From the NCBI GenBank assembly GCA_947500415.1, contig CANMRT010000002.1, positions 1 to 64,000 of the forward strand: a stretch of DNA of 64,000 nucleotides, read 5' to 3'. The stretch comes from an uncultured Roseicyclus sp. (lineage in GTDB: Bacteria > Pseudomonadota > Alphaproteobacteria > Rhodobacterales > Rhodobacteraceae). Positions 12,221 through 21,538 of the stretch are shown here, one piece after another. The position numbers and the translations under genes were made by a program. The notes below the pieces were generated by a model that worked only from the letters and a program-made list of their open reading frames with translations, did no database searches and was not told the origin of the DNA. Positions within the stretch are counted from its first letter, which is position 1, and each line of letters starts with the position of its first letter.

Positions 12221-12874
12221 TCAAGCCGCGAAGATATTCTCCAATGCCTCGTCGAAAACAGGGCTTTGCCGCGCTTGGACCGTCGGGATGTTTGGTTCCG
12301 CATCGCGGCGTGCCAATGGACGGCTGACGGCGCTGTCATCTTCCAGCAACCGACGCTTTGCACCGCGCCGCATGCTTGCTTTCGGCCGCAACGCCCCAAG
12401 CGCATCGTCGTCACTATACTTGGCGGCGCGTGCCATGATCGCGTCCATCCGGCGCGGGACGATCTTGCGATGGATCAACCGGCGACGACGGCGGTCTCCG
12501 CTTAGGCTCGCCTCGCCGTAAGTCAGCAAGAGCGCTGCAATCAGTGCCAGATCCCGCCAGAATGAGCCAAGCTCATCCTCGACCCCAAGCTGCACCATGA
12601 CGAGGTAGCTTGAGAAAAACGTCAGCAGCGCGATCATCAAGGCGGCCACGCGTGTTGCGAGCCCGATCATGATCATGAATGCGAAAACGAACACCAATCC
12701 AGCGGCTGTTGCCGATGCATAGGGTTCAGGCAGGATTGCCTCGAACAGGACGCCCAAGTTGGTGCCTGGGATAATCTTCAGCGAAACGGCCAAGAAATAA
12801 GAAGCAATCAGTACGCGCAGCGTTGTTTGTGCTGCAGAATTGAACGTAACGCGGTCTGCGGTTCCGGTACACAT
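12221..12874 (-). CDS. DoxX-like membrane protein with long basic cytoplasmic tail
   Basis: A 217-residue protein with four predicted transmembrane helices in the first 130 residues (for example LRVLIASYFLAVSLK and VAALMIALLTFF), arranged as in the DoxX/DoxD-like group. A charged tail of about 85 residues follows, rich in arginine and starting near GDRRRRRLIHRK, predicted to be cytoplasmic. The tail carries no recognised domain. An AGGAAAGGGG ribosome site lies upstream. Function is unknown, and a second DoxX-family gene lies just upstream across a 231-base gap. Confidence 0.7.
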   Translation of the reverse strand: MCTGTADRVTFNSAAQTTLRVLIASYFLAVSLKIIPGTNLGVLFEAILPEPYASATAAGLVFVFAFMIMIGLATRVAALMIALLTFFSSYLVMVQLGVEDELGSFWRDLALIAALLLTYGEASLSGDRRRRRLIHRKIVPRRMDAIMARAAKYSDDDALGALRPKASMRRGAKRRLLEDDSAVSRPLARRDAEPNIPTVQARQSPVFDEALENIFAA

Positions 12875-13105
12875 GTCCAGACCCCTTTCCTCGTTTGTGC
12901 TATCTGCGCCGTGCGTCCAGCATGGTCAGACCGTCTTGGCCATTCCATATTTTGAACACGACACTGGTATCAAAGCGCCGTGATTGGTTCGAAAGTTTGA
13001 ACAATTTGAGTTTCGGACGTGATTTATTTCTGTTCGCATTGCGGCCTGCGTGACAAAATTGCGGTCCTGCTGCGTCAGAAACATGCAGTCGTCACTTTGA
13101 TCCGG

Positions 13106-13489
13106 CTAAGGCCGTAGGGCAAACCGTCCGGGCCCACGGGCCGCCAGCACCAGGTAGCCACCTGCGATCACCCAGTTTTTGAAGGCAATGGTCGTCTGCC
13201 AAGGATCGTCCATCAGCACATGAAACAGGCTCGTTACCACGCAATATCCCGCCGCCATGATGGCCAGCGGACGTGTGGCCACCCCCAAAGCAATTCCGAT
13301 CCCAGCAACGCTCGTGAAAACAGCCGCAGGCCATATCAGCCAGCCGTGCAGGGCGGCCAGGGCCAAAAGCGCCTGCGCCTCGGTGGGGGAGGCGAGCTTC
13401 TGCGCCGTCCCCGCAAGCATCAACATCGCCAGCAACAGGCGCCCGACAAGCGCCAGGGCGTCATTCACCGCTGTCGTCCGCCGCGCCAC
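13106..13489 (-). CDS. DoxX family membrane protein
   Basis: A 127-residue protein with four transmembrane helices. It has the family's early [11 protein letters not shown] segment after the first helix and a late [19 protein letters not shown] helix. DoxX proteins are small inner-membrane proteins, some linked to quinone or thiol redox chemistry; no specific role can be given here. The start overlaps the end of gyrA by 29 bases, suggesting read-through from gyrA. The 231-base gap before the next gene holds no feature I can name. Confidence 0.8.
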   Translation of the reverse strand: MARRTTAVNDALALVGRLLLAMLMLAGTAQKLASPTEAQALLALAALHGWLIWPAAVFTSVAGIGIALGVATRPLAIMAAGYCVVTSLFHVLMDDPWQTTIAFKNWVIAGGYLVLAARGPGRFALRP

Positions 13490-16232
13490 CTTCTTCGATC
13501 ACCTCGGCGTCTTCGTCCCCTTGGTCGGCGATGTAGGCCACTGAAACGACCTCTTCGCCTTTCCCAGTGTTGAAGACCTTCACGCCACCCGCAGATCGCG
13601 ACCGGAACGAGATGCCATCAATCGGCACCCGGATCGATTGCCCTTTAGAGGTCGCCAGCATGATCTGGTCGTCCATATCCACCGGGAAGCTCGCTACCAA
13701 ATCACCGCCGCGCATGGCTTTGTCCATCGCCATCACACCTTGTCCGCCGCGTCCGCGCACAGGGTAATCATGCGACGAGCTGAGTTTGCCCGCCCCACCC
13801 GATGTGATCGTCAGGATCAGATCCTCAGAGGCCGACATCTCGGCATAGCGCTCCTGCGAAAGCTGCCCCTCGGCGACTTCTTCCTCATCTGGATCGGCCT
13901 CTTCCTCCGGCGCGCCCGCCATTAGGCGGCGTTGCTTGAGGTAGGCGGCCCGCTCGGACGCCTCCGCATCGAAGTGGCGGATGATCGACATCGAGACGAC
14001 CTCATCCCCCGCAGCCAGCTTCACGCCCCGCACACCGGTCGACGCGCGAGAGTTAAACACCCGCACATCGGTGGCCGGGAAGCGGATCGCACGACCTTTC
14101 TTGGTCACCAGCATCACATCATCATCATTCGACGCGATGCGCGCATTGATCATGCGCCAGCCTTCACTCTCGCCCTCAAACTTCATCGCAATCTTGCCGT
14201 TGCGCATGACGTTGGCAAAATCAGACAGCGCATTCCGCCGGACCGTCCCACGGTCGGTGCAGAACACGACCTGCAATTCGTCCCAGTGATCCTCATCCCG
14301 GTCCACTGGCATGATGGCCGCGATGCCGGTGCCAATTTCAATCGGCAGGATGTTCACAATCGCCTTGCCACGTGAGGAGCGTGAGCCCTGCGGTAAGCGC
14401 CAGGTCTTGAGCTTGTAGACCATGCCGCCGGTCGTAAAGAACAAGAGCGGCGTATGCGTGTTGGCGACAAACAGCGACGTCACCACGTCGTCATCCTTCA
14501 TCGACCCGCCAGCCACACCTTTACCGCCACGCTTCTGCGCCCGGAAATCGGCCAAAGGCGTGCGCTTGATGTAGCCACCTTGCGTGATCGTCACGACCAT
14601 ATCTTCGCGCTCGATCAGGTCCTCGTCTTCCATGTCGCCGGACCAATCGACGATCTCCGTGCGACGGTCGACGGCGAATTTCTCGCGCACCTCAGCCAAC
14701 TCGCCGCTGATGATCTCAAGGATTCGTTCGCGCGAGGCGAGGATGGCGAGGTATTCTTTGATCTTGCCAGCAAGCTCTTCCAGCTCGTCGGTGACCTCCT
14801 TCACGCCCAACTGCGTCAGGCGCTGCAACCGCAGCTCCAGGATCGCGCGAGCCTGCGTTTCCGACAGGTTATAGGTGCCGTCCTCATTCGCCGTGTGGGT
14901 CGGGTCGTCGATCAGCTTGATGAACGGAAGAATTTCCTCCGCCGGCCAGGGCCGCGTCATCAGTTTGGCACGGGCTTCCGCCGCATCCGCCGACGCCCGG
15001 ATGGTGCGCACAACCTCGTCAACGTTCGAAACCGCCACAGCCAGACCGCACAACACATGCGCCCGGTCGCGCGCTTTGCGCAATTCAAACGCCGTCCGCC
15101 GCGCCACAACTTCTTCCCGGAAGTCGAGGAAAGCGGTCAGGAACCCGCGCAGCGTCAGTTGTTCAGGCTTGCCGCCGTTCAGCGCCAGCATGTTGCAGCC
15201 AAACGAGGTCTGCATCTGGGTGAACCGGAACAGCTGGTTCAACACCACCTCAGGCGTCGCATCACGCTTCAGCTCGATCACCACGCGCACGCCAATCCGG
15301 TCGCTCTCGTCCGCCACGCCAGAAATGCCGTCGATCTTCTTCTCACGCACCAGTTCCGCGATCCGCTCGATCATCGAGGATTTGTTCACCTGATAGGGGA
15401 TTTCGTCGATGACGATGGCGTAGCGATCCTTGCGGATTTCTTCGGTCCGCGTCTTGGCCCGGATAATCACCGATCCGCGTCCTTCCAGATACGCCTTCCG
15501 CGCGCCAGCGCGGCCCAGAATGATCCCACCTGTTGGGAAATCCGGGGCAGGGACGTATTCGATCAGCTCCTCAGACGACAGGTCCGGGTTTTCGATCAGC
15601 GCCTGACAGGCATCAATGACCTCACCCAAATTATGCGGCGGGATATTCGTGGCCATACCGACCGCAATACCGCCCGCACCGTTGACCAGCATGTTGGGGA
15701 AGCGAGATGGCAGAACGCTCGGTTCCTGCTGCTTGCCATCGTAATTGTCGACGAAATCGACCGTGTCCTTGTCGATATCCGCCAAGATGAAGGCCGCAGG
15801 CGCGTCCATCCGCACCTCAGTATAGCGCATGGCGGCCGGGTTATCCCCGTCCATCGAGCCGAAGTTGCCCTGCCCATCCAAAAGCGGCAGCGACATGGAG
15901 AAATCCTGCGCCATCCGAACCAGCGCGTCGTAAATCGCGCCGTCGCCGTGGGGGTGATACTGGCCCATGACGTCCCCCACAGGCCGCGCCGACTTGCGGT
16001 AGGACTTGTCGTGGGTATTCCCGGTCTCATGCATGGCGAACAGAATGCGCCGGTGCACGGGCTTGAGCCCATCGCGCAAATCAGGGATCGCGCGGCTGAT
16101 GATGACCGACATCGCATAGTCGATGAAACTGGTCTTCATCTCCGCCGAAATGTCGATTGTGGGGCCCGAATATTCGGGCCGTTCCGGCAGGGTTTCGCCG
16201 CCGTCTTCGGGGGTATCGGGTGTGTCGGTCAA
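13461..16232 (-). CDS. gyrA: DNA gyrase subunit A
   Basis: GyrA cuts and rejoins DNA in the gyrase A2B2 complex. The 923-residue product has the breakage-reunion domain with the active-site tyrosine in [11 protein letters not shown], the GyrA-box QKRGGKG, and six-bladed C-terminal DNA-wrapping repeats. An acidic tail follows. In the quinolone-resistance region the sequence reads [17 protein letters not shown], so glycine stands where E. coli has Ser83, while the Asp87 equivalent is kept. The gene is preceded by a roughly 200-base divergent promoter region shared with usg. Confidence 0.97.
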   Translation of the reverse strand: MTDTPDTPEDGGETLPERPEYSGPTIDISAEMKTSFIDYAMSVIISRAIPDLRDGLKPVHRRILFAMHETGNTHDKSYRKSARPVGDVMGQYHPHGDGAIYDALVRMAQDFSMSLPLLDGQGNFGSMDGDNPAAMRYTEVRMDAPAAFILADIDKDTVDFVDNYDGKQQEPSVLPSRFPNMLVNGAGGIAVGMATNIPPHNLGEVIDACQALIENPDLSSEELIEYVPAPDFPTGGIILGRAGARKAYLEGRGSVIIRAKTRTEEIRKDRYAIVIDEIPYQVNKSSMIERIAELVREKKIDGISGVADESDRIGVRVVIELKRDATPEVVLNQLFRFTQMQTSFGCNMLALNGGKPEQLTLRGFLTAFLDFREEVVARRTAFELRKARDRAHVLCGLAVAVSNVDEVVRTIRASADAAEARAKLMTRPWPAEEILPFIKLIDDPTHTANEDGTYNLSETQARAILELRLQRLTQLGVKEVTDELEELAGKIKEYLAILASRERILEIISGELAEVREKFAVDRRTEIVDWSGDMEDEDLIEREDMVVTITQGGYIKRTPLADFRAQKRGGKGVAGGSMKDDDVVTSLFVANTHTPLLFFTTGGMVYKLKTWRLPQGSRSSRGKAIVNILPIEIGTGIAAIMPVDRDEDHWDELQVVFCTDRGTVRRNALSDFANVMRNGKIAMKFEGESEGWRMINARIASNDDDVMLVTKKGRAIRFPATDVRVFNSRASTGVRGVKLAAGDEVVSMSIIRHFDAEASERAAYLKQRRLMAGAPEEEADPDEEEVAEGQLSQERYAEMSASEDLILTITSGGAGKLSSSHDYPVRGRGGQGVMAMDKAMRGGDLVASFPVDMDDQIMLATSKGQSIRVPIDGISFRSRSAGGVKVFNTGKGEEVVSVAYIADQGDEDAEVIEEGGAADDSGE

Positions 16233-16431
16233 AAGCTCGCCTGTCCGTTGCGATTTTCGCTATATTTTGTTGTGTGTAGCATACTCTGCCGCGACATCAG
16301 GTGCAAGGACGGGGCGGCATTTTGGCAGCGTCCCATCACTTCTGCTAACAAATTGTTTTCTTTGAATATTAACAAATCCATCGCAGGCTTGAGATCGGAA
16401 AGGGAGGGCAACACAAAAGAGGTGCCGCAAA

Positions 16432-16695
16432 ATGACCGAGACTGAGCTGATGTTAAAGGGATACGGGCTGACCACTGCTGAGATGATTTACAGGATGCCG
16501 GACTACCAAAACGTGCTGAACACGTTCGTCTGGCAAGACTATGATCTTGCGCCGGATTACCCGAAACTATTCGAGTTCATCGAGTTCTGGCAGGATGAGA
16601 TCGAAGGACCGCTCCACACGGTCCGTTTCACCCACCGCAAAGTGATCGCGCCGGGCGAATGGCGAAACGTGACAGGCGAATTCACCCTGCATTAA
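16432..16695 (+). CDS. usg: Usg family protein
   Basis: An 87-residue protein matching the alphaproteobacterial Usg family, recognisable by LKGYGLTTAEMIYRMPDY near the start, a WQDYDLAPDYP segment and a C-terminal GEWRNVTGEFTLH. The family was once linked to tryptophan synthesis by annotation only; its function is not established. The upstream 200 bases, shared with divergent gyrA, are AT-rich and probably hold both promoters. It converges with the ornithine cyclodeaminase gene. Confidence 0.88.
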   Translation: MTETELMLKGYGLTTAEMIYRMPDYQNVLNTFVWQDYDLAPDYPKLFEFIEFWQDEIEGPLHTVRFTHRKVIAPGEWRNVTGEFTLH

Positions 16696-16717
16696 AGCGC
16701 AGCTCGCCCGGACAGGC

Positions 16718-17776
16718 TCAATCCGCAGGTCGGGCGCGTTGCACCATCCCGAACAGATCGCGGGGATCGTCTGGGTCTGCCAGCATATCCAACCTGTCAT
16801 ACATCCCGTGCCGCTCCAGCGCATCGCGCACATACCGCAGCGCGGAGAAATCCTCGGTCGCAAACCCCACACTATCAAACAGCGTGATCTGTCGCGCATC
16901 CACACGCCCCGCTGCCTCGCCCCGGATCACCTGCCATAGCTCCGTCACCGGGTGATCCTCAGGCAACGCCTGTATCTCCCCCTCGATCCGCGTTTGCGGC
17001 GGGTATTCCACGAAGATGTCCGACCGCAGCAGGATGTCCCGGTGCAACTCCGTCTTTCCCGGACAATCCCCGCCAATCGCATTCACATGCACGCCCGCGC
17101 CCACCATATTGTCGGTCAGGATCGTCGCATATTGCTTGTCCGCCGTGCAGGTCGTGATGATCTGCGCGCCTTCCACGGCCTCCTCAGGCGAGGCACAGGC
17201 CACGACGTTCAGCCCAGACTCCTCAAGGTTCCGCACCGCTTTCGCCGTCGCGCCCGCATCGATGTCATAAAGGCGCACCGTATCCACGCCACACACGGCC
17301 TTGAACGCCATGCACTGAAACTCCGACTGCGCCCCATTGCCGATCATCGCCATGACCCGCGCGTCTTTCGGGGCAAGATGTTTCGCCACCATCGCGCTGG
17401 TTGCCGCCGTCCGCAGCGCCGTCAGCACCGTCATTTCCGACAACAACACTGGATAGCCAGTGTCCACATCCGCCAGCAGCCCGAAGGCCTGCACCGTCTG
17501 CAACCCCTCGCGCGTGTTCTTCGGATGCCCGTTCACATATTTGAACGCATACTGCTCCCCGTCGGAGGTCGGCATCAGCTCGATCACCCCATCTGGCGAA
17601 TGCGCGGCCACACGCGGGGTCTTGTCGAACAGCTCCCAGCGTTTGAAATCGGTCTCGATCGCATCGGCCAGCTCGACCAACGTCCGCTCCAACCCAACGG
17701 CATGGATCAGCGCCATCATATTGGCGACGGAGACAAAGGGCACGAAGGCCCGCTCTGAAGGCTTAGGCAGGCTCAT
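16718..17776 (-). CDS. Ornithine cyclodeaminase
   Basis: Converts ornithine directly to proline and ammonia, using bound NAD+. The 352-residue protein belongs to the OCD/mu-crystallin family, with the substrate-side segments KYVNGHPKNT and LLSEMTVLTALRTAATSA, the Rossmann motif MIGNGAQSEFQ and the DCPGKTEL loop. It overlaps the arginase gene by four bases, giving a two-gene arginine-ornithine-proline route. The divergent Lrp-type gene upstream of the arginase is the likely regulator. Confidence 0.93.
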   Translation of the reverse strand: MSLPKPSERAFVPFVSVANMMALIHAVGLERTLVELADAIETDFKRWELFDKTPRVAAHSPDGVIELMPTSDGEQYAFKYVNGHPKNTREGLQTVQAFGLLADVDTGYPVLLSEMTVLTALRTAATSAMVAKHLAPKDARVMAMIGNGAQSEFQCMAFKAVCGVDTVRLYDIDAGATAKAVRNLEESGLNVVACASPEEAVEGAQIITTCTADKQYATILTDNMVGAGVHVNAIGGDCPGKTELHRDILLRSDIFVEYPPQTRIEGEIQALPEDHPVTELWQVIRGEAAGRVDARQITLFDSVGFATEDFSALRYVRDALERHGMYDRLDMLADPDDPRDLFGMVQRARPAD

Positions 17777-18720
17777 GCGGCAAATCCTCCGACGAAGGGG
17801 CGTGTGGGACGGTCAAAGATCTTGCGTCCCATCAGTGATGCGACCAGTTCCACCATTAGTGACGCGGTCCGCCCGCGTTCATCCAGAAACGGGTTCAGCT
17901 CCACGAGGTCCAGCGACGTCACCAATCCGCTTTCGTGCAGCATCTCCATCACCAGATGCGCCTCGCGGAACGTGGCGCCACCTGGAACCGTGGTGCCAAC
18001 GGCGGGCGCAATGCTTGGGTCTAGGAAGTCCACGTCGAACGACACATGCAGCGCGCCGCCCGCCTCTGCGACCCGCGTCAGAAAGGCACGCAGAGGGGGC
18101 GCGATCCCATGCTCATCGATCGCGCGCATGTCGTGCAGGTCCACCGGCAGGCCTTCCAGTGCCGCCCGCTCCGGCGGATCGACGGAGCGGAGGCCCATCA
18201 TGCACACATTCTCCGCCGGGATCGGGGCAGGGACTTCTGGAAAGGCGTCAAACCCCGGCTGGCCGGTCACGTAAGCCACAGGGCAGCCGTGTAGGTTGCC
18301 CGAGGTCGTCGTCTCCGGCGTGTTGAAATCCGTATGGGCATCCAGCCACAACAAAAATTGCGGGCGCCCTTCAGCCTGCGCATGGGCCGCGACACCTGCC
18401 ACCGTTCCGATCGACAAGGCATGATCGCCGCCCAGAAAGATCGGAAACCCCTCCGCCATCGCGGCAGTTGCCGCCTGCATCAAGGCTTCCGTCCAGCCCA
18501 CCGTCTCAGGCAATGCGTGCAAGTTGGGATGCTCCGCCAGATCGACCGCCGACGGCACTACATCGCCCGTATCACGCACCGCCACGCCCAAATCTCGCAA
18601 TGTCTCCGCCAGCCCGGCGACCCGGAACGCATCCGGCCCCATCAGGCAGCCCTGCCGCGCCTTGCCGCAATCCATCGGTGCGCCCACCAGAATGCACTCT
18701 TTCTGCACGATGCTCTCCAT
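17773..18720 (-). CDS. rocF: Arginase
   Basis: Hydrolyses arginine to ornithine and urea with a binuclear manganese centre. The 315-residue protein has all metal-ligand motifs: GGDHA, DAHTDFN and SFDVDFLDP, plus the HGCP segment and the C-terminal ELNP motif. The DFN/HGCP pattern favours arginase over agmatinase. It is the first gene of the pair with ornithine cyclodeaminase and is divergent from an Lrp/AsnC-type regulator. Confidence 0.93.
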   Translation of the reverse strand: MESIVQKECILVGAPMDCGKARQGCLMGPDAFRVAGLAETLRDLGVAVRDTGDVVPSAVDLAEHPNLHALPETVGWTEALMQAATAAMAEGFPIFLGGDHALSIGTVAGVAAHAQAEGRPQFLLWLDAHTDFNTPETTTSGNLHGCPVAYVTGQPGFDAFPEVPAPIPAENVCMMGLRSVDPPERAALEGLPVDLHDMRAIDEHGIAPPLRAFLTRVAEAGGALHVSFDVDFLDPSIAPAVGTTVPGGATFREAHLVMEMLHESGLVTSLDLVELNPFLDERGRTASLMVELVASLMGRKIFDRPTRPFVGGFAA

Positions 18721-18794
18721 TCGTATGCCTTTGAACGGAAAATCCGCGCAAATCGAGAAGGAAAGAACCCGTCAAACTGAACAAATCGCGCGCA

Positions 18795-18806
18795 TTATGC
18801 GCATAA
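18795..18806. promoter_or_regulatory. Palindrome in the arginase / Lrp-type regulator divergent region
   Basis: TTATGCGCATAA is a perfect 12-bp palindrome between the two divergent genes, flanked by GC-rich sequence. It overlaps an alternative upstream ATG of the regulator at 18797. Lrp/AsnC proteins bind such short dyads, so it is a candidate operator. Confidence 0.4.
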
Positions 18807-18826
18807 AGATGCTACAAGCTGCCGAA

Positions 18827-19261
18827 ATGGACGATATTGACCGCAAACTCCTATCCGCCCTGCGCCGCGATGGCCGTGCCGCCCTGTCGGATCTCGCCGC
18901 CACTCTCGGCGTAAGCCGCGCCACCGTCCGCGCTCGGATCGAAAAGCTTGAAGCCCGCGGTGTCATCCGGGGCTACACCGTGCAGACAGCTCAGGACCTC
19001 GCCGATGCGCCGGTGCGTGGGTTGATGATGTTGGCTATCTCGGGGCCGGGTGCCGAGCGTGTGATGCACCGCCTCACCGGCAAGCCCGCCGTCAAACAGG
19101 TGCATTCCACCAACGGCAAATGGGATCTGATTGTCGAGATTGGGACCGACACGCTGGAGGAACTTGACCGTACCCTCTTCGACATCCGCCGCATTGAAGG
19201 TGTCGAAACCTCGGAAACCAGCCTGTTGCTAAACACCCGCAAAGGCGGACGCCGTACCTAG
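18827..19261 (+). CDS. Lrp/AsnC family transcriptional regulator
   Basis: A 144-residue regulator with an N-terminal helix-turn-helix (MDDIDRKLLSALRRDGR, then LGVSRATVRARIEKLEARGVI) and a C-terminal RAM-type ligand domain. The start at 18827 fits the family; ATGs at 18797 and 18809 in the same frame are alternatives, and none has a good ribosome site. It is divergent from the arginase gene and so probably controls arginine/ornithine use, responding to an amino acid; this is inferred from position. Its last bases overlap the end of convergent dsbB. Confidence 0.88.
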   Translation: MDDIDRKLLSALRRDGRAALSDLAATLGVSRATVRARIEKLEARGVIRGYTVQTAQDLADAPVRGLMMLAISGPGAERVMHRLTGKPAVKQVHSTNGKWDLIVEIGTDTLEELDRTLFDIRRIEGVETSETSLLLNTRKGGRRT

Positions 19262-19728
19262 GCGGTGCGCCGCGCGGCCATCACCCAGATCGCCGCCAAC
19301 ACAAGGCACACCAGCCCGTTCCAGCTTGCCATGCTCAGGCCAAGGAACTCCCACGCGACCTCATTACACAGAACAAGCTGCGGCCCGCTCGTGGTGTCGA
19401 ACAGGTCTTCCGTGCTCAACGACCCCAAATCCTGCGCGGCAGATGCCCCGCACACCTGCGGCCCTTGCCACCATGCCCGCTCCACGCCTGTGTGCAGCAA
19501 CGCCAAACCCGCGCCCACCAGTGCAGACAATGCGCCAAGCCACGCGACAATCGCATGGGGCACGGCCACGCCCACAACGGCCAGCGCAATCGCGATCCGA
19601 TGCGGCCAGCGCTGCCAGAGGCACATCACGCAAGGCAGAAGTCCCACAACATACTGAAAGTAGAGCGCGCCCAGAAACAGCCCGAGCGACCCAAGACCTG
19701 CAAGTATGATCAGACCCCGGCGGCTCAT
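19258..19728 (-). CDS. dsbB: Disulfide bond formation protein DsbB
   Basis: DsbB re-oxidises DsbA and passes electrons to quinones. The 156-residue product has four membrane helices, the first periplasmic redox pair in LLPCVMCLWQRWPH and the second pair of cysteines in QVCGAS and LVLCNE. All four redox cysteines are therefore present. The start at 19728 (MSRRGLI) is used because the longer upstream frame overlaps the preceding gene. It overlaps that gene, a DedA-like membrane protein, by four bases and is probably co-transcribed with it. Confidence 0.92.
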   Translation of the reverse strand: MSRRGLIILAGLGSLGLFLGALYFQYVVGLLPCVMCLWQRWPHRIAIALAVVGVAVPHAIVAWLGALSALVGAGLALLHTGVERAWWQGPQVCGASAAQDLGSLSTEDLFDTTSGPQLVLCNEVAWEFLGLSMASWNGLVCLVLAAIWVMAARRTA

Positions 19729-20303
19729 ACGAACTTCAACACATAGAAGCCGCCGACCAGCAGCAGGCAGAACAGGATAAACATCAGGCCCAGACGCTTT
19801 TCGATGAAGTCGCGGATCGGCTCGCCGAACTTCCACAAGAGCGCTGCCACGATGAAGAACCGCAGGCCTCGCGCCACGATGGACGTGACGATGAACGTCC
19901 CCAGCGGTAGGCCCGTCCAACCCGACATGATCGTGATGACCTTGTAAGGGAAGGGCGTCAGCCCTGCGATCAGCACCGGCCAGAAGCCGAAATCGTTGAA
20001 TTGCTCGTTGAACTCCTCGATCCGGTCCAACTTGCCCAGGGCTTCAAAGATCGGGCGGCCGATTTCCTCAAAGGCGAAGTAGCCGATGGCATAGCCCAAC
20101 AGCCCACCCAGAACCGACGCGATCAAACAGACGCCAGCAATCAGCCACGCCTTGCCGGGACGCGCGAGGATCATCGGGATCATCAGGACGTCTGGCGGGA
20201 TCGGAAAGACCGAGCTTTCGGCAAAGCTGACGATGGCCAGCACCCAAAGGGCGTGGCGATGGCCTGCAAATCCCATCACCCAGTCGTAAAGGCGGCGTAG
20301 CAT
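19725..20303 (-). CDS. YqaA/DedA-type (SNARE-associated) membrane protein
   Basis: A 192-residue protein with several membrane helices and the family's features: SFAESSVFPIPPDVLMIP near the N-terminus, a GLLGYAIGYFAFEEIG helix, and PFPYKVITIMSGWTGLP late. DedA-superfamily proteins act in lipid or proton-dependent membrane homeostasis, and some are undecaprenyl-phosphate flippases. The precise role of the YqaA branch is not established. It is the first gene of a pair with dsbB. Confidence 0.87.
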   Translation of the reverse strand: MLRRLYDWVMGFAGHRHALWVLAIVSFAESSVFPIPPDVLMIPMILARPGKAWLIAGVCLIASVLGGLLGYAIGYFAFEEIGRPIFEALGKLDRIEEFNEQFNDFGFWPVLIAGLTPFPYKVITIMSGWTGLPLGTFIVTSIVARGLRFFIVAALLWKFGEPIRDFIEKRLGLMFILFCLLLVGGFYVLKFV

Positions 20304-20447
20304 TATGTGGCGTCCTGCTCGAAATTATGCGTGATGGGTGCCGCATCGGGGCAGGGGGGTCAAGGTGGGGTATCCGGCAACACATCCATATCGTGCACAC
20401 AGCACGTTGACGCCGCCCACAGGCTTGGGTAAGCGACATCGCACGGG

Positions 20448-20532
20448 GCCCGAGTGGCGGAATTGGTAGACGCAGGGGATTCAAAATCCCCCGCCGCAAG
20501 GCTTGTCGGTTCGAGTCCGACCTCGGGTACCA
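20448..20532 (+). tRNA. tRNA-Leu (CAA)
   Basis: 85-base class II tRNA with acceptor GCCCGAG / CTCGGGT, anticodon CAA in the loop TTCAAAA, a long variable arm, T-arm GGTTCGAGTCC and encoded CCA. No direct repeat of its 3' end was found downstream, so no integrated element bounded by it can be shown. Confidence 0.97.
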
Positions 20533-21338
20533 CCCCTCCCAAATCTTCAAGTTGCCGCAAACGGAATGTGCGGCCGTAGGCGATGTCCCGCCATTTCCCC
20601 CGGCCCCGGAGGCGTCGATTCGCCCAAAAACCGCCAGTTGGTCCGAAACCGGTGTCTTGGCGCATTCGATCTACTACAAAAGACCTGTCTAAAAGGACAG
20701 GTTTGCGGCCGCCACATTTCGTCTGCTTTGAACAGACTGTTTCCCTTACGTAAGTTAATGATTGTTCCCGATAATTCGACAATCCAACAGGTGCAGGAGA
20801 AACCGGTATTCAGGTATTTTTGGTGAACGCTATGAAAACAAGAGGTTTTCAGCTCTGACGTGCATCGCCATTGCGCAGCATTCTTTCAAGTAGCGAAACA
20901 ATTGGGCCAGTTTGCGCCACGCGCTTTAACCATGTCTGACGCGGTTTCGCCTCATTTGTGACGTGTTTGCGAAAATTTTCTCTTCAAATACGCTCAACTT
21001 ATCCGCTATCTCCGTTGCAGCCCAACTGGGGGGCGATGTCTGCATTAAGGCCACGGGGGCGGCCGCACACGATTGATCGCACAGGAATAGTGCGGGAGGG
21101 GTGTTGCCGTTGTGTTTTGGGTCAGTACGACCCAAACGGCTAACGTAATTCGTCTTGTTGTCCTGCGAGGGGCAATAGATGGCTGCCTTTTGCGGGTTCA
21201 ACCCGCCCCTCTCCTTCCAGTGTTGGATCAACGTCTGCGGTCGTCCCTACGTCTTGGGCGCCATCGCATCAGTTGACTGAACAAGTTTCCGCAGTGTGCG
21301 GGTTGGCCGGTGTCTGTTCGGCCGAAGGAGAGTGCGAG
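20533..21338 (+). other. Gene-free region before the RTX-Hint gene, with hairpins and a CtrA half-site
   Basis: No convincing gene of normal size. It holds a hairpin ACCTGTC/GACAGGT (20683-20702), a CtrA half-site TTAACCAT (20926-20933), and a perfect 8-bp hairpin TTTGGGTC/GACCCAAA (21116-21136). A possible 33-codon ORF lies at 21179-21280, with a GAGG site upstream and three cysteines. Composition is more AT-rich than the neighbouring genes in the first half. It is probably a long promoter and leader region for the large downstream gene, but no promoter can be fixed. Confidence 0.5.
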
Positions 21339-21527
21339 ATGTATCATTACGACCAAAGGCCGGGGCCCGCCCTACGTGCCATTCCGTCGTCGGCCATGCG
21401 ATTTGGGCTGACCTGTTCCGACCATCCCGGGGGTCTGGATCCCGAGATGCCTGCGCTCGCATTCTCTAAGTCTTCCACCAACACCAAATTCGCCGCGACG
21501 CCGTGCGCTGCGCGCCACGACGTTTAG
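21339..21527 (+). CDS. Small 62-residue ORF leading into the RTX-Hint gene
   Basis: A short frame starting at an ATG eight bases after AAGGAG. Its stop codon overlaps the AGGAG ribosome site of the next gene, the arrangement expected for translational coupling. The product (MYHYDQRPGPALRAIP...) has two cysteines, no signal peptide and no membrane helix, and matches no family I recognise. GC3 is fairly high but not decisive. It may be a small protein or a regulatory leader ORF. Confidence 0.45.
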   Translation: MYHYDQRPGPALRAIPSSAMRFGLTCSDHPGGLDPEMPALAFSKSSTNTKFAATPCAARHDV

Positions 21528-21538
21528 GAGCTGCTGCA

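Noticed and set aside
14454-16445. Long open frame on the plus strand opposite gyrA (about 660 codons).
   Set aside because: It lies wholly antisense to a gene with a complete, conserved protein. Long antisense frames are common in high-GC genomes, and its translation shows no domain and unnatural composition.
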